Of a stretch of DNA of 64,000 bases, positions 24,995-34,665 are shown in pieces. The position numbers and the translations under genes were made by a program. The stretch is from assembly GCF_022346005.1 (NCBI RefSeq), contig NZ_JAKRMY010000008.1, positions 1 through 64,000 on the forward strand, read 5' to 3'. Within the stretch, counting starts at the first letter, position 1. The number at the start of each line of letters is the position of its first letter. Under the pieces are notes generated by a model. That model was not told where the DNA came from. It saw only the letters and a program-made list of their open reading frames with translations, and made no database searches. Source of the stretch: Corynebacterium sp. ACRPS. GTDB taxonomy: Bacteria; Actinomycetota; Actinomycetes; Mycobacteriales; Mycobacteriaceae.

Positions 24995-27865
24995 ATGACA
25001 ACCGTGTCCGGTTGGATTGCTATAGCCACATCGATTCCGGTGTGGCTATACTTTTTCGCCCGCATAGGCGCGCTCATTAAGTTCATCCGCTCGGGCGGAC
25101 CAACCCAACTAGAGCGCACCAATAGCCCTCTAAAACGCCTCGGGCGCGTGCTGGTAGAGGTCTTCGGCCACACCCACTTCAAGGGAAAGCCATTGGTCAA
25201 TGCCGCTCACTGGGCGGTCATGGTGGGCTTTTTATTCGGCATCCTGGTGTGGTTTGAGGCCTATATCCAAACCTTCGCCCCGGATAAAGGGTGGCCTGGC
25301 TTAAGCACCTGGCCGGTGTATCACTTTGTAGAAGAAATACTCGGCATCGGCACGTTGCTGGGCATCTGCTTCCTCATCGGAGTGCGCCTGAAACTAGGCG
25401 ATACCGAGCGCGGCAGCCGCTTTTTCAACTCCCAAACGGCGGCGGCCCGGTGGGTAGAGGCCATTGTATTCATCGAGGGCCTCAGCATGCTCTTGGTCAA
25501 AGCTTCCAAGATCGCGGCCTTTGGTGGCGGTTCCGCAGTCGCGGATTTCTTGACCGTTCACTTAGCTAAGGCACTGCCTGAGTCCCCGGCACTGGTCAGC
25601 TTCTTCGCCTTGGTCAAGCTGCTATCCGGGCTCCTCTTCATCTTCTTTATTGCCCGCAATTTCCAGTGGGGTGTCATGTGGCACCGCTTCATGGCGTTTT
25701 TCAATATCTTTTTCCAGCGCAATACCTCTGGGGATAAGGCGCTTAAATCCCTGCCCACCCCGGACTTGGAAGAAGACATCACCCCTGGCAGCTGGAAGTT
25801 GCTGCTGGATTCAACCGCGTGCACTGAATGCGGCCGCTGCCAAGAGCTGTGCCCGGCTTGGAATACCGATAAGCCGCTCAGCCCCAAAAAGGTCATGATG
25901 GACTTGCGCCAAGGTGCGCTAGATAATTACAGCCCGCACGAGGGCCTCGATGTGCTCTCGATGGCTGGTGTCATCGACGATGACGTCCTGTGGTCCTGCA
26001 CCAACTGCGGGGCCTGCGTGGATCAATGCCCCACTGATATCGAGCACATCGACCATATTGCAGACCTGCGCCGCTTCAAGGTCTTGGCGGAATCCGATTT
26101 CCCCTCAGAGCTCACCGGCCTATTTAAGAACATGGAAACCAAGGGCAACCCCTGGGGCCGCAATAATTCCGAGCGCCGCGCTTGGATTGATGAGGCGCGT
26201 GCCGATGGCATCGAGGTACCCATCATTGGCGAGGACGCCGCGGATTTCTCCGATATGGAATACCTCCTCTGGGTCGGCTGCGCCGGTGCCTATGATGACA
26301 ATGGTCGCCGCACCACCCGCGCCGTCGTGGATCTTCTCCACACCGCCGGCGTGAAATTCGGTGTGCTTTCTACCGGCGAGACCTGCACCGGCGATCCCGC
26401 TCGCCGCGCCGGCAATGAGTTCTTGTTCCAAATGATGGCGCAACAAAACGTGGAAACCCTCAACAACGCTTTTGAGGGCGTGCCGGAAGGCCAGCGGAAA
26501 ATCATCACGACCTGCCCGCACTGCTTTAATACCATCCGCAATGAGTACCCGGACTTCGACGGGCATTTCGATGTCTTCCACCACACGCAGCTACTCAACC
26601 GACTAGTACGCGAGAAGCTGCTGCAGCCGGTTCCGCGCACCCCAGAAAACCGCAAGCCCATCACCTATCACGATCCGTGCTTCTTGGGCCGGCACAATAA
26701 GGTCTTCGATCCCCCGCGCGAGCTTCTCGAGGCCACCGGCGTAGAACTGCGCGAGATGGACAAGTCCCGCAATGAGGCCTTTTGCTGCGGCGCCGGCGGC
26801 GCGCGCATGTTCATGGAAGAAAAGTTGGGTTCTCGCATCAATGAGTTCCGCACGGAGCAGGCACTAGAGACCGGCGCCGAGGAAATCGCCACTGGCTGCC
26901 CATTCTGCAATGTCATGATGACCGGCGGCGTGAAGTCTTTGGCCGCCGAGTCCACCCCCACCACCCAGGTCAACGACGTGGCCACCATGCTGCGCAATTC
27001 CATTTCCCTGGATGACAAGGGCACCCTTCCAGAGCCTCTCCCCAAGGCGTTCTTGGCCACCCCAGTGCGCCACCGTGCGGCCTCAGCTACCACCACCGCT
27101 GAATCCCCCAAGGCACCCACGCCTGCCGATGCCCCCTCCTCCAGCAATACCCCCACCGCTGCCACTCCACCTGCTACACCCTCCGCGCCTTCTGCTCCTT
27201 CGGCATCGGCAGCTCCAGCCGCGCCTTCGGCACCGGCGGCCCCCAAGGCTCCTTCGGCACCCAACGCACCCAGCTCACCGAGCGCGCCGCAATCCACTAA
27301 TGCACCGTCGGCGCCTACTCCACCTTCTGCACCGAGTGCCCCCTCCGCGCCCAGCGCGCCAGCCCCACCGGGTGCTCCCACGCCGCCAAAGGCTCCTAAG
27401 GCCCCTGCGGCTCCGGGTTCTTCTTCGGCACCTAGCGTCCCGGCGGCGCCGAAGGCTCCGGCAGCACCAAGTGCCCCGGCAGCTCCAGGTGCCCCGACTC
27501 CGCCGGCTGCTCCAAATGCGAAAGCACCCGCGGCACCCCAACCGCCTAGGGCCCCGCAGCCACCCGCTGCATCGCAAGCACCAGCTGCGCCGGAACCACC
27601 TGCAGCTCCACAACCGCCAAAGGATCCGCAAGCTGCCAAGGCACCACAGGCTCCGGCAGCGCCAAAGCCACCGCAGGCTGACAAAAAACCCGAGGCAGCT
27701 GCGCCGCCAGCCCCGCCGGCTCCACCGGCATCGTCCGCGCCGTCCGCGCCATCCACTCCGCCTGCACCACCGGCGCCATCGGCAAGCGCAGAGCCTCCCA
27801 AGGCCCCCAAGCCACCGGAACCGCCGAAGCCACCCACGCCGCCGAAGGACACGAATACCGAGTAG
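24995..27865 (+). CDS. etfD: EtfD-type membrane iron-sulfur oxidoreductase with Pro/Ala-rich tail
   Basis: The 956-residue protein resembles mycobacterial Rv0338c (EtfD), which passes electrons from EtfBA, used by acyl-CoA dehydrogenases, to the membrane quinone pool. Residues 1-245 hold about five helices (NarI-like). Two 4Fe-4S motifs follow, CTECGRCQELCP and CTNCGACVDQCP (about 278-350). Two CCG-type domains come next (CPHCF, CCGAGG, GCPFC; to about 680). From about 700 to the end lies a low-complexity tail of Ala/Pro/Ser with Lys. The start is ATG 24995 after GAAGGAG. Its place behind the oxygenase cluster fits fatty-acid oxidation. Confidence 0.85.
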   Translation: MTTVSGWIAIATSIPVWLYFFARIGALIKFIRSGGPTQLERTNSPLKRLGRVLVEVFGHTHFKGKPLVNAAHWAVMVGFLFGILVWFEAYIQTFAPDKGWPGLSTWPVYHFVEEILGIGTLLGICFLIGVRLKLGDTERGSRFFNSQTAAARWVEAIVFIEGLSMLLVKASKIAAFGGGSAVADFLTVHLAKALPESPALVSFFALVKLLSGLLFIFFIARNFQWGVMWHRFMAFFNIFFQRNTSGDKALKSLPTPDLEEDITPGSWKLLLDSTACTECGRCQELCPAWNTDKPLSPKKVMMDLRQGALDNYSPHEGLDVLSMAGVIDDDVLWSCTNCGACVDQCPTDIEHIDHIADLRRFKVLAESDFPSELTGLFKNMETKGNPWGRNNSERRAWIDEARADGIEVPIIGEDAADFSDMEYLLWVGCAGAYDDNGRRTTRAVVDLLHTAGVKFGVLSTGETCTGDPARRAGNEFLFQMMAQQNVETLNNAFEGVPEGQRKIITTCPHCFNTIRNEYPDFDGHFDVFHHTQLLNRLVREKLLQPVPRTPENRKPITYHDPCFLGRHNKVFDPPRELLEATGVELREMDKSRNEAFCCGAGGARMFMEEKLGSRINEFRTEQALETGAEEIATGCPFCNVMMTGGVKSLAAESTPTTQVNDVATMLRNSISLDDKGTLPEPLPKAFLATPVRHRAASATTTAESPKAPTPADAPSSSNTPTAATPPATPSAPSAPSASAAPAAPSAPAAPKAPSAPNAPSSPSAPQSTNAPSAPTPPSAPSAPSAPSAPAPPGAPTPPKAPKAPAAPGSSSAPSVPAAPKAPAAPSAPAAPGAPTPPAAPNAKAPAAPQPPRAPQPPAASQAPAAPEPPAAPQPPKDPQAAKAPQAPAAPKPPQADKKPEAAAPPAPPAPPASSAPSAPSTPPAPPAPSASAEPPKAPKPPEPPKPPTPPKDTNTE

Positions 27866-27899
27866 GCATGTGCAGGGATGAGTGCGTACGCTGTGATCC

Positions 27900-29207
27900 A
27901 TGCATTTAGATGTGGGATGGGCTGCGGATACTGTTGTTCTCGCAGCGGGTGCGACGGAAAACACCACTAGCCTCGTTTCCTTTGCCTGGATCATGTTAGC
28001 GGCGCTGTTGGCGCCCATAGTGTCGTTCATGTTGGGCAACCGGCTGCCGGCCGTTGCCCTTTTGATCATCTTTGGCATGGTCATCGGCCCATCGCTTTTG
28101 GATGTCGCGCATGAGGATGCCGGCATCAGCATGCTGAAAGAGCTGGGCGTTGGTGCGCTCTTCTTGCTCGCCGGTTTTGAAATCGAGATTTCTACGCTCA
28201 AGACCAAAGAGGCGGGAACCGCGCTGTCCACCTGGCTTATCTGCCTCGTGGCTTGCGGCATCGGTGCGTACTTCTTGGTCGATAACGTCCCAGGTGCCAT
28301 CGTGGTGGCGCTGGCGCTGACGTCCACGGCACTGGGAACGCTGCAACCCATGTTGAAGCAGGACCGTGTGCTCGAGACCAAAGTGGGCAAATCGGTCATG
28401 ATTCACGGCGCTATTGGTGAGGTCGCCCCCATTACCGCGATGGCGCTGCTGCTGAGCACGCGCTCCACGTGGACCACGCTGCTAATTATGCTTGCGTTCA
28501 TCGGCATCTCCGTGGCCGTCGCCATCATGCCGGCGGCCATTGCCACGACGATTCCGTGGGTTAAAGCGGCGTTTATCTCCGGTGCGGGGTCTACCAACCA
28601 GACCATTCTGCGCCTTATCATCCTGATCCTTGCCACCCTCATGGCCGTCACGGCGGTCTTTGAGCTCGACATCGTGCTGGGCGCCTTCGCCGCCGGCATC
28701 ATCTTGAACCGCATCATTCCGGATGAATTCCATCGACGGCTAGAACACCGCCTCGATGTGGTCTTTCACTCCATGCTCATCCCGGTCTTCTTCGTGGTCT
28801 CCGGCATGACGATTAACTGGGATACCATCGCTAATAACCCGGGGAAGGTACTGGGCATCCCGGCGCTTATTCTCGTCACCCGCGGCCTGCCGGTATTCCT
28901 GCGCGAAAATGTGGGCCACACCGGCTCCGAAATTGAAACGGTGCGCGAACGCCTCCAGGTCAGCCTGTACACGGCGACCGGCCTGCCGATCATCGTAGCC
29001 GTGACGTCGCTGGCCGTTAATTCGGAATTGATGAAGCAAGAAACCGCATCCATCTTCGTCGCCGGTGGCGCATTGACCGTTGCCATCTTCCCGTTCTTGG
29101 CCAACCTGGTGGGAAGGAAGAACTCCAAGACGGTTGATGAATCCGATCCAAAGAAAAAATCGGATTCTAACGAGGACGACAAAGAAGATGAGTCGCAAGA
29201 GCTCTAG
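27900..29207 (+). CDS. Kef/CPA2-type cation:proton antiporter
   Basis: The 435-residue membrane protein of the Na+/H+ exchanger family (PF00999) has about 12 hydrophobic segments. Family-like stretches are GNRLPAVALLIIFGMVIGP and VGALFLLAGFEIE. It lacks the cytoplasmic RCK/TrkA domain of KefB/C; instead it ends in a short charged tail (KKKSDSNEDDKEDE). The ion is not predictable. It begins 34 bases after etfD and ends at a strong terminator. Confidence 0.85.
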   Translation: MHLDVGWAADTVVLAAGATENTTSLVSFAWIMLAALLAPIVSFMLGNRLPAVALLIIFGMVIGPSLLDVAHEDAGISMLKELGVGALFLLAGFEIEISTLKTKEAGTALSTWLICLVACGIGAYFLVDNVPGAIVVALALTSTALGTLQPMLKQDRVLETKVGKSVMIHGAIGEVAPITAMALLLSTRSTWTTLLIMLAFIGISVAVAIMPAAIATTIPWVKAAFISGAGSTNQTILRLIILILATLMAVTAVFELDIVLGAFAAGIILNRIIPDEFHRRLEHRLDVVFHSMLIPVFFVVSGMTINWDTIANNPGKVLGIPALILVTRGLPVFLRENVGHTGSEIETVRERLQVSLYTATGLPIIVAVTSLAVNSELMKQETASIFVAGGALTVAIFPFLANLVGRKNSKTVDESDPKKKSDSNEDDKEDESQEL

Positions 29208-29230
29208 CCTGTGTACCCCGCACTAGAAGC

Positions 29231-29266
29231 TATGCCCTGCCACCGTGGCAGGGCATATTCTTTTTG
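29231..29266 (+). terminator. Terminator after the antiporter gene
   Basis: TATGCCCTGCCAC at 29231-29243 pairs with GTGGCAGGGCATA at 29245-29257, followed by TTCTTTTT. Confidence 0.9.
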
Positions 29267-29282
29267 AATCAGGTTGTCTATT

Positions 29283-29933
29283 ATGGTGACTGTGACTAAT
29301 AGCTACGGATCCTCCCCCTATGACCGGACACTGCGTCTATCTGATTCAGAGCGCAACGATGCCCTGACGGATCTAGCCCGCGCAGTGGGCGAAGGCCGCT
29401 TATCTATGACCGAGTTTGAGGAGCGCTCCGATAGCGTCATGCAGGCCGTCACCCACAAGGACTTGGCGCCAATTTTCAGTGATATCCCTGCGACCGGATC
29501 GCAAGAGGCAAAAATCTACTCCCAGGGCGATGTGGAGCGCGCCTTTAATGCCGCGAAAAAGCCCCGCATCGCTACCGCGCTGACCAGCTCGGTGGTTCTG
29601 CTCGCGGCATCGCCTACTCTTGTCATGCTCAGCGCCACCATGAATAGCCCCTGGTTGCTAGCGGGCGGTGCCGTAGCCGCAGCGCTCATTCCCATCGTGT
29701 GGATCCTCTTGTACGTGGCCAAGGTGGGCCCGCAATCGTGGCATGCCCCCTCGGTGCGGCAGATTGAGCGCCAACAACAGCGCGAAATCCGTGCACTGAC
29801 GGCACACGAGCGGGCGCACCAAAAAGAATTAGAGAAGAAAATGTGGGCCGAGCGCCGCCAGCAGGCCGGTGAAATTACTGGTCAAGCTATGGAAATGGCG
29901 AAGAAGCAAATCAGCAAGTGGAATAAAAAATAG
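29283..29933 (+). CDS. DUF1707 domain membrane protein
   Basis: The 216-residue protein has an N-terminal DUF1707 (SHOCT-like) domain at about 12-65 (LRLSDSERNDALTDLARA, GRLSMTEFEERSDSV). Two membrane segments follow at about 95-145. A long, charged, helix-prone tail comes after them (about 155-216, QQREIRALTAHERAHQKELE). ATG 29283 is chosen over an in-frame TTG at 29274 because CAGG lies at 29270-29273. The function of DUF1707 proteins is unsettled. Confidence 0.75.
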   Translation: MVTVTNSYGSSPYDRTLRLSDSERNDALTDLARAVGEGRLSMTEFEERSDSVMQAVTHKDLAPIFSDIPATGSQEAKIYSQGDVERAFNAAKKPRIATALTSSVVLLAASPTLVMLSATMNSPWLLAGGAVAAALIPIVWILLYVAKVGPQSWHAPSVRQIERQQQREIRALTAHERAHQKELEKKMWAERRQQAGEITGQAMEMAKKQISKWNKK

Positions 29934-29982
29934 CACTGAGTTGCGCTGCAATCCTTCTTAGCGCTGTGAAAGATGGCACAAT

Positions 29983-31218
29983 ATGGCCATGACTTCTCCC
30001 ACACCCCGCATCTTTGACCAGTCCGAAAAATTAAAGGGCATCGCTTACGATATTCGCGGTGAGGTCTCAGCGGAAGCGGAGAGAATGGAGCTGGACGGCC
30101 ACACCATCCTCAAGCTCAATACCGGCAACCCCGCCGTCTTTGGCTTCGATGCACCCGATGTCATCATGCGCGATATGATCAGCGCCTTGCCCACCTCCCA
30201 GGGCTATTCCACCTCTAAAGGCATTACCTCGGCCCGGAGGTCCATCGTCACGCGCTATGAGCTCGAGGACTTCCCGCATTTTGATATCAACGATGTCTTC
30301 TTGGGCAATGGCGTATCAGAACTTATCACCATGACCACCCAGGCGCTGCTCAATAATGGCGATGAGATCCTTATCCCGGCGCCCGATTACCCACTGTGGA
30401 CGGCGGCAACCTCGCTGGCCGGTGGCACCCCGGTGCACTACCTGTGCGATGAGGAAGACGAGTGGAACCCGTCCATCGAGGATATTAGGTCCAAGGTCAC
30501 CGAAAAGACCAAGGCCATTGTGGTCATCAACCCCAATAACCCAACGGGTGCGGTGTATTCGCGCGAGGTCCTGCAGCAGATCGTGGACATCGCCAGGGAG
30601 CACAACCTGCTGATTTTGGCCGATGAGATTTATGACCGCATCCTTTATGACGATGCGAAGCATATCTCCATCGCCTCGCTGGCCCCCGATCTTTTGACCT
30701 TTACCTTTAATGGCCTATCCAAGGCCTACCGCGTCTGTGGTTACCGCGCAGGCTGGATGGTTATTACGGGCCCGAAGCATAATGCGCACGGGCTTATCGA
30801 GGGCCTCGAATTGCTGGCAGGTACCCGCCTGTGCCCGAATGTCCCCGCCCAACACGCCATCCAGGGGGCGCTGGGCGGGCGCCAATCCATCTACGAGCTC
30901 ACCGGGGCTGGGGGACGATTGCTGCGCCAGCGCGATATCGCCTACGACAAGATCAATGAGATTCCGGGTGTTTCCGCGGTAAAGCCCAAGGGCGCGCTGT
31001 ACCTCTTCCCGCGCCTGGATCCCAATGTCTATGAGATTCACGATGATTCCAAACTCATGTTGGACATCCTCAAGGCGGAAAAGATCCTCATGGTCCAAGG
31101 CACCGGCTTCAACTGGCCGCACCCGGATCACTTCCGCGTGGTCACGCTGCCTTGGGCCTCCCAATTAGAAAACGCCATCGAACGCTTGGGCAATTTCTTA
31201 GTAAGCTACCGCCAATAG
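29983..31218 (+). CDS. alaT: Alanine/aspartate-type PLP aminotransferase
   Basis: The fold-type I class aminotransferase has 411 residues, or 409 from ATG 29989. The PLP-binding Lys247 is in NGLSKAYRVCGYRAGW. Other family motifs are NPNNPTGAVY, the Asp/Tyr of LADEIYDRILYDD, and FRVVTLPW with the substrate Arg. It matches actinobacterial AlaT, the main alanine aminotransferase (pyruvate/glutamate to alanine/2-oxoglutarate). It stands alone with 49 bases upstream and 52 downstream. Confidence 0.88.
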   Translation: MAMTSPTPRIFDQSEKLKGIAYDIRGEVSAEAERMELDGHTILKLNTGNPAVFGFDAPDVIMRDMISALPTSQGYSTSKGITSARRSIVTRYELEDFPHFDINDVFLGNGVSELITMTTQALLNNGDEILIPAPDYPLWTAATSLAGGTPVHYLCDEEDEWNPSIEDIRSKVTEKTKAIVVINPNNPTGAVYSREVLQQIVDIAREHNLLILADEIYDRILYDDAKHISIASLAPDLLTFTFNGLSKAYRVCGYRAGWMVITGPKHNAHGLIEGLELLAGTRLCPNVPAQHAIQGALGGRQSIYELTGAGGRLLRQRDIAYDKINEIPGVSAVKPKGALYLFPRLDPNVYEIHDDSKLMLDILKAEKILMVQGTGFNWPHPDHFRVVTLPWASQLENAIERLGNFLVSYRQ

Positions 31219-31270
31219 CACCCCAGCAGACGATTGGTAATTGCAGTAATAATCGTTGACAATACATCGT

Positions 31271-32602
31271 ATGGGACGACATTCCTCGGTTTCTAATTCG
31301 ACGACGGGCGCCGCTTCGCGGCATCGGCAAGCGCAGGGTCGATCGGAGTCCAGCGGGCACGCGCAGGGCCGGTCGAGGTTACAACGCCTAAAGCCACGTC
31401 AGTTGGCGCACTCGGTATCCGGTCACCCGTGGCGCATTGGGCTAGTAACCGCCATCGGTGCGGCCCTTATCGCCATGCTGGTCGGCCTCGTCCTGCTCTG
31501 GCCCACTAGTGCTGCCTCTGAGCATACCTCGGAGGAGTTCGAGTCCACCTACGCGTTGAACCACCCGCAGGTGGAAGGCACCGTGGAGAAGACCGATCAT
31601 TCGGCGTGCCAATCGGAGCAGACCGGCTTGGCCTTTGATACCCCGCCGCTTATTCCGGAAAAGGAAGAAGTGGACTGTGACCGGGCGCTGGTGAAGATCA
31701 CCTCCGGCGAGGACGAGGGAAAGATGACCCAATTGGTCACCTACGGCAACGCGGGCGACCCAGAATTGCAGCCGGGCGATGACATCGTGCTATCCAAGGC
31801 CACCGATCCTGCCGGGGCAGTATCGTATGCCTTTGCCGATTATCAGCGCAGCCATAGCCTCCTGCTCTGGGGAGTGGTCATCGCGATCGTCATCATTGCT
31901 TTCGCGGCGTGGCATGGGGTGCGCGCGATCATCGGCTTGGGGTTGAGCCTTGGTATCGTCTTCAGCTTCCTCATCCCAGCGCTCATTGCGGGCACCAATC
32001 CCCTGTGGGTGGCCCTCGCCGCCTGTACCGCCATCATTCTCCTTGCCGTGCCGCTTGTCCACGGCGTGAATTGGAAATCCGCTTCTGCGGTCGGCGGTTC
32101 ACTGACGGCGCTCGCCATCGCCGCGTTTTTGGCTTGGGCGGCCATCGATAGTTCGCAGCTGCAAGGCTTTAGCTCCGAAGATAACCTCAAGCTGCTGCTA
32201 TATATGCCCAATGTCTCCATCCTGGGCGTGCTGCTGTGCGGTTTCGTCGTGGGTGCGTTGGGCAGCCTTGCCGATGTCGCCATCGCCCAAGCCTCCACCA
32301 TCACCGAGCTGCATGAATCCGACCCCGCTGCCACACCGCTAGAGCTTTTCTTATCCGCCATGAGGGTCGGCCGCGACCACATTGCCTCGATGGTCTATAC
32401 CCTCATTTTGACCTATACCGGCGCCGCATTACCCCTGCTCCTGCTCATCACCGCCGCTGAACGCCCCGCGGGGCAAATACTTAGCAGCGATCTCGTCGCC
32501 ACCGAACTCCTGCGCTCCGGCGTCGGCGCCATGGCACTGACCCTCGCAGTCCCAATTACCACGCTGATTGCCGCGTTTACGGTCCCGTCACGCCGCCGTT
32601 AA
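31271..32602 (+). CDS. YibE/F family membrane protein
   Basis: The 443-residue protein has a basic, Arg/Ser/His-rich head (about 1-55), one membrane segment (about 58-80) and an extracytoplasmic domain with two Cys (about 85-195). Seven or so C-terminal helices characteristic of YibE/F proteins follow (SFLIPALIAGTNPLWVALAA; LPLLLLITAAERP). The function is unknown. I start at ATG 31271 (MGRHSSVS); no ribosome site is visible, so leaderless initiation is possible. Its stop overlaps the ugd stop on the other strand (TTAA at 32599-32602). Confidence 0.8.
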   Translation: MGRHSSVSNSTTGAASRHRQAQGRSESSGHAQGRSRLQRLKPRQLAHSVSGHPWRIGLVTAIGAALIAMLVGLVLLWPTSAASEHTSEEFESTYALNHPQVEGTVEKTDHSACQSEQTGLAFDTPPLIPEKEEVDCDRALVKITSGEDEGKMTQLVTYGNAGDPELQPGDDIVLSKATDPAGAVSYAFADYQRSHSLLLWGVVIAIVIIAFAAWHGVRAIIGLGLSLGIVFSFLIPALIAGTNPLWVALAACTAIILLAVPLVHGVNWKSASAVGGSLTALAIAAFLAWAAIDSSQLQGFSSEDNLKLLLYMPNVSILGVLLCGFVVGALGSLADVAIAQASTITELHESDPAATPLELFLSAMRVGRDHIASMVYTLILTYTGAALPLLLLITAAERPAGQILSSDLVATELLRSGVGAMALTLAVPITTLIAAFTVPSRRR

Positions 32603-33921
32603 AGCGTGCGCCCCAGCGCCTGTATCTTCCAGCCGGCGTTGGACCAGGCCGCAACGTCCAGCACATTGCGGCCATCGATAATGCGCTTATTATCTACCAG
32701 CTCGCCGGCCTCGTTCGGGTCCAGTTCCTTAAACTGCTCCCACTCGGTAGCCAGGATGACAAGTTCCGCCTCCCGCAAGGCGGTTTCCGTGTCGGCGGCA
32801 TAGTCCAAGGTGGGAAAAACCTTCTTGGCGTTTTCCATGCCCTCTGGGTCATAGACGGTGACCGCCGCACCCGCCAAGGACAAGGATCCAGCCACCGAGA
32901 GCGCCGGCGAATCCCGCACATCATCCGAGTTCGGCTTAAAGGCACAGCCCAGCACGGTGACGCGGTGGCCCAATAGCGAGCCATTGAAGGCTTCTTTAGA
33001 CATATCCACCATGCGGTCGCGCCGGCGCATATTAATCGCATCCACCTCGCGCAGGAAGGTCAGCGCTTGATCAGCGCCGAGCTCACCGGCGCGCGCCATA
33101 AAGGCGCGGATATCCTTGGGCAGGCATCCACCGCCAAAGCCCAGGCCCGCGCCGAGAAACTTGCGACCAATGCGCTTGTCTATGCCAATGGCATCCGCCA
33201 ACGCCACCACGTCCGCCCCCGCGATCTCACAAATCTCGGAAACTGCATTGATGAAAGAAATCTTGGTCGCCAAAAAAGCGTTGGCGGATACTTTTACCAG
33301 CTCCGCGGTCTGCAGATCGGTCGCGATGAAGGGCGTGTCCTGCGCTAGCGGCTGCGCGTAGATCTCGCGGGCAAGCTCTTCCGCGCGGGATTCTGATTCG
33401 CGGGTGCCAATGACAATGCGGTCCGGGGTAATGGTGTCGTGCACCGCATAACCTTCGCGCAAAAATTCTGGATTCCACGCGATTTCCATGCGAGTTCCCT
33501 CGGGCGCTAAACCGTCCGCAAGTTCTTGGAGTTCCGCCGCCGTACCTACCGGAACGGTGGATTTGCCAAAGATGACGTGCTCCCCGCGCAGCTTGGGCAC
33601 CAAGTCCGTGATAACGGCCTTAACGTAGGTCATATCCGCTGCATAAGAACCGCGGCGCTGCGGGGTTCCCACGCCGAGAAAGTGCACGTTGGCAAACTGC
33701 GCGGCCTCGTCATAATCCGTGCTAAACCCTAAGCGCCCAGCATCAATATTGCGCTCGAGCACCTCCGGCAGCCCCGGCTCAAAAAAGGGAACCTTGCCCG
33801 ATTGCAAGACGGAGATTTTATCCTCGTCTACATCGACGCCTAATACTTCATGCCCCAATTCCGCCATGCAGGCGGCGTGGGTAGCACCCAGGTAACCGGT
33901 GCCAATAACAGTCATCCGCAT
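32599..33921 (-). CDS. ugd: UDP-glucose 6-dehydrogenase
   Basis: The enzyme oxidises UDP-glucose to UDP-glucuronate with two NAD+, for glucuronate-containing envelope glycans. The 440-residue protein has an N-terminal Rossmann motif MTVIGTGYLGATHA, the conserved FGKSTVPVGT and EFLREG, and catalytic Cys266 in FGGGCLPKD. The C-terminal UDP-binding domain (VLGCAFKPNSDDVRDSP) is present. ATG 33921 or 33915 both fit the upstream GATGAGG. It follows dcd by 36 bases and probably shares its promoter. Confidence 0.93.
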   Translation of the reverse strand: MRMTVIGTGYLGATHAACMAELGHEVLGVDVDEDKISVLQSGKVPFFEPGLPEVLERNIDAGRLGFSTDYDEAAQFANVHFLGVGTPQRRGSYAADMTYVKAVITDLVPKLRGEHVIFGKSTVPVGTAAELQELADGLAPEGTRMEIAWNPEFLREGYAVHDTITPDRIVIGTRESESRAEELAREIYAQPLAQDTPFIATDLQTAELVKVSANAFLATKISFINAVSEICEIAGADVVALADAIGIDKRIGRKFLGAGLGFGGGCLPKDIRAFMARAGELGADQALTFLREVDAINMRRRDRMVDMSKEAFNGSLLGHRVTVLGCAFKPNSDDVRDSPALSVAGSLSLAGAAVTVYDPEGMENAKKVFPTLDYAADTETALREAELVILATEWEQFKELDPNEAGELVDNKRIIDGRNVLDVAAWSNAGWKIQALGRTL

Positions 33922-33957
33922 AAAACCTCATCCTAGAGATTTTATGTAAATACCAGA

Positions 33958-34527
33958 TTAATCCCTGCGGAAGTTCAGGTAAGACTTTGATGGCGTTGGG
34001 CCGCGCTGACCTTGATATTTCGATCCCAAGGCACCCGTGCCATAGGGGCTTTCCGCCGGCGAGGTCATCTTAAAGATGGCCAGCTGGCCCACTTTCATCC
34101 CCGGCCATAGCGCAATGGGCAGGTTCGCGGTATTGGAAAGCTCCAGGGTGATATGCCCGGAAAAGCCGGGATCGATAAAGCCCGCGGTGGAGTGGGTTAA
34201 AAGGCCCAGCCGTCCCAGCGAGGATTTACCCTCCAAACGCCCGGCAAGGTCAGCCGGGAGGGTGAATTTCTCCAACGTGGCACCAAGAACAAACTCGCCG
34301 GGGTGAAGAATAAAGGATTGATCCTCTTCTACTTCCACCAAGGTGGTAAGCTCCGGCATCTCCTCTTTGGGGTCAATGTGCGTATAGCGGGAGTTATTGA
34401 ATACGCGGAAGTACTTATCCAAGCACACGTCAACGGAAGAAGGCTGGATAAGCTCACTATCAAAGGGCTCGATGCCCAGCTCTCCGGAATCAATGGCGGA
34501 ACGAATATCACGATCTGAAAGAAGCAC
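33958..34527 (-). CDS. dcd: dCTP deaminase (bifunctional, dUMP-forming type)
   Basis: The 189-residue enzyme converts dCTP to dUTP; actinobacterial members also hydrolyse it to dUMP. Conserved features are [14 protein letters not shown] at the start, [20 protein letters not shown] with the catalytic Glu/Arg region, and [10 protein letters not shown] at the end. The GTG start at 34527 fits the family's conserved N-terminus (VLLSDRD). The frame stays open far upstream through the tRNA and IS, but that part is not coding. Confidence 0.93.
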   Translation of the reverse strand: MLLSDRDIRSAIDSGELGIEPFDSELIQPSSVDVCLDKYFRVFNNSRYTHIDPKEEMPELTTLVEVEEDQSFILHPGEFVLGATLEKFTLPADLAGRLEGKSSLGRLGLLTHSTAGFIDPGFSGHITLELSNTANLPIALWPGMKVGQLAIFKMTSPAESPYGTGALGSKYQGQRGPTPSKSYLNFRRD

Positions 34528-34590
34528 GGACCCGATTCTACTCAATCGCCTACCCAAGGTGTATAGTAGGGAAAGCGCATTTAGCGCAGC

Positions 34591-34664
34591 GCCGACGTAG
34601 TTTAATGGTAGAACTGCAGCTTCCCAAGCTGCTGGCGCGGGTTCGATTCCCGTCGTCGGCTCCA
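34591..34664 (+). tRNA. tRNA-Gly (anticodon CCC)
   Basis: The acceptor stem GCCGACG (34591-34597) pairs with CGTCGGC (34654-34660), followed by TCCA, so CCA is encoded. The anticodon stem is GCAGC/GCTGC around TTCCCAA, with CCC at 34623-34625. The T arm GCGGGTTCGATTCCCGT is complete. The start of the island lies one base after this gene. Confidence 0.93.
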
Positions 34665-34665
34665 C

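Noticed and set aside
26668..28399. Gly/Ala-rich and Arg/Trp-rich frames opposite the etfD tail
   Set aside because: They are complements of the Pro/Ala-rich coding repeats, not genes.
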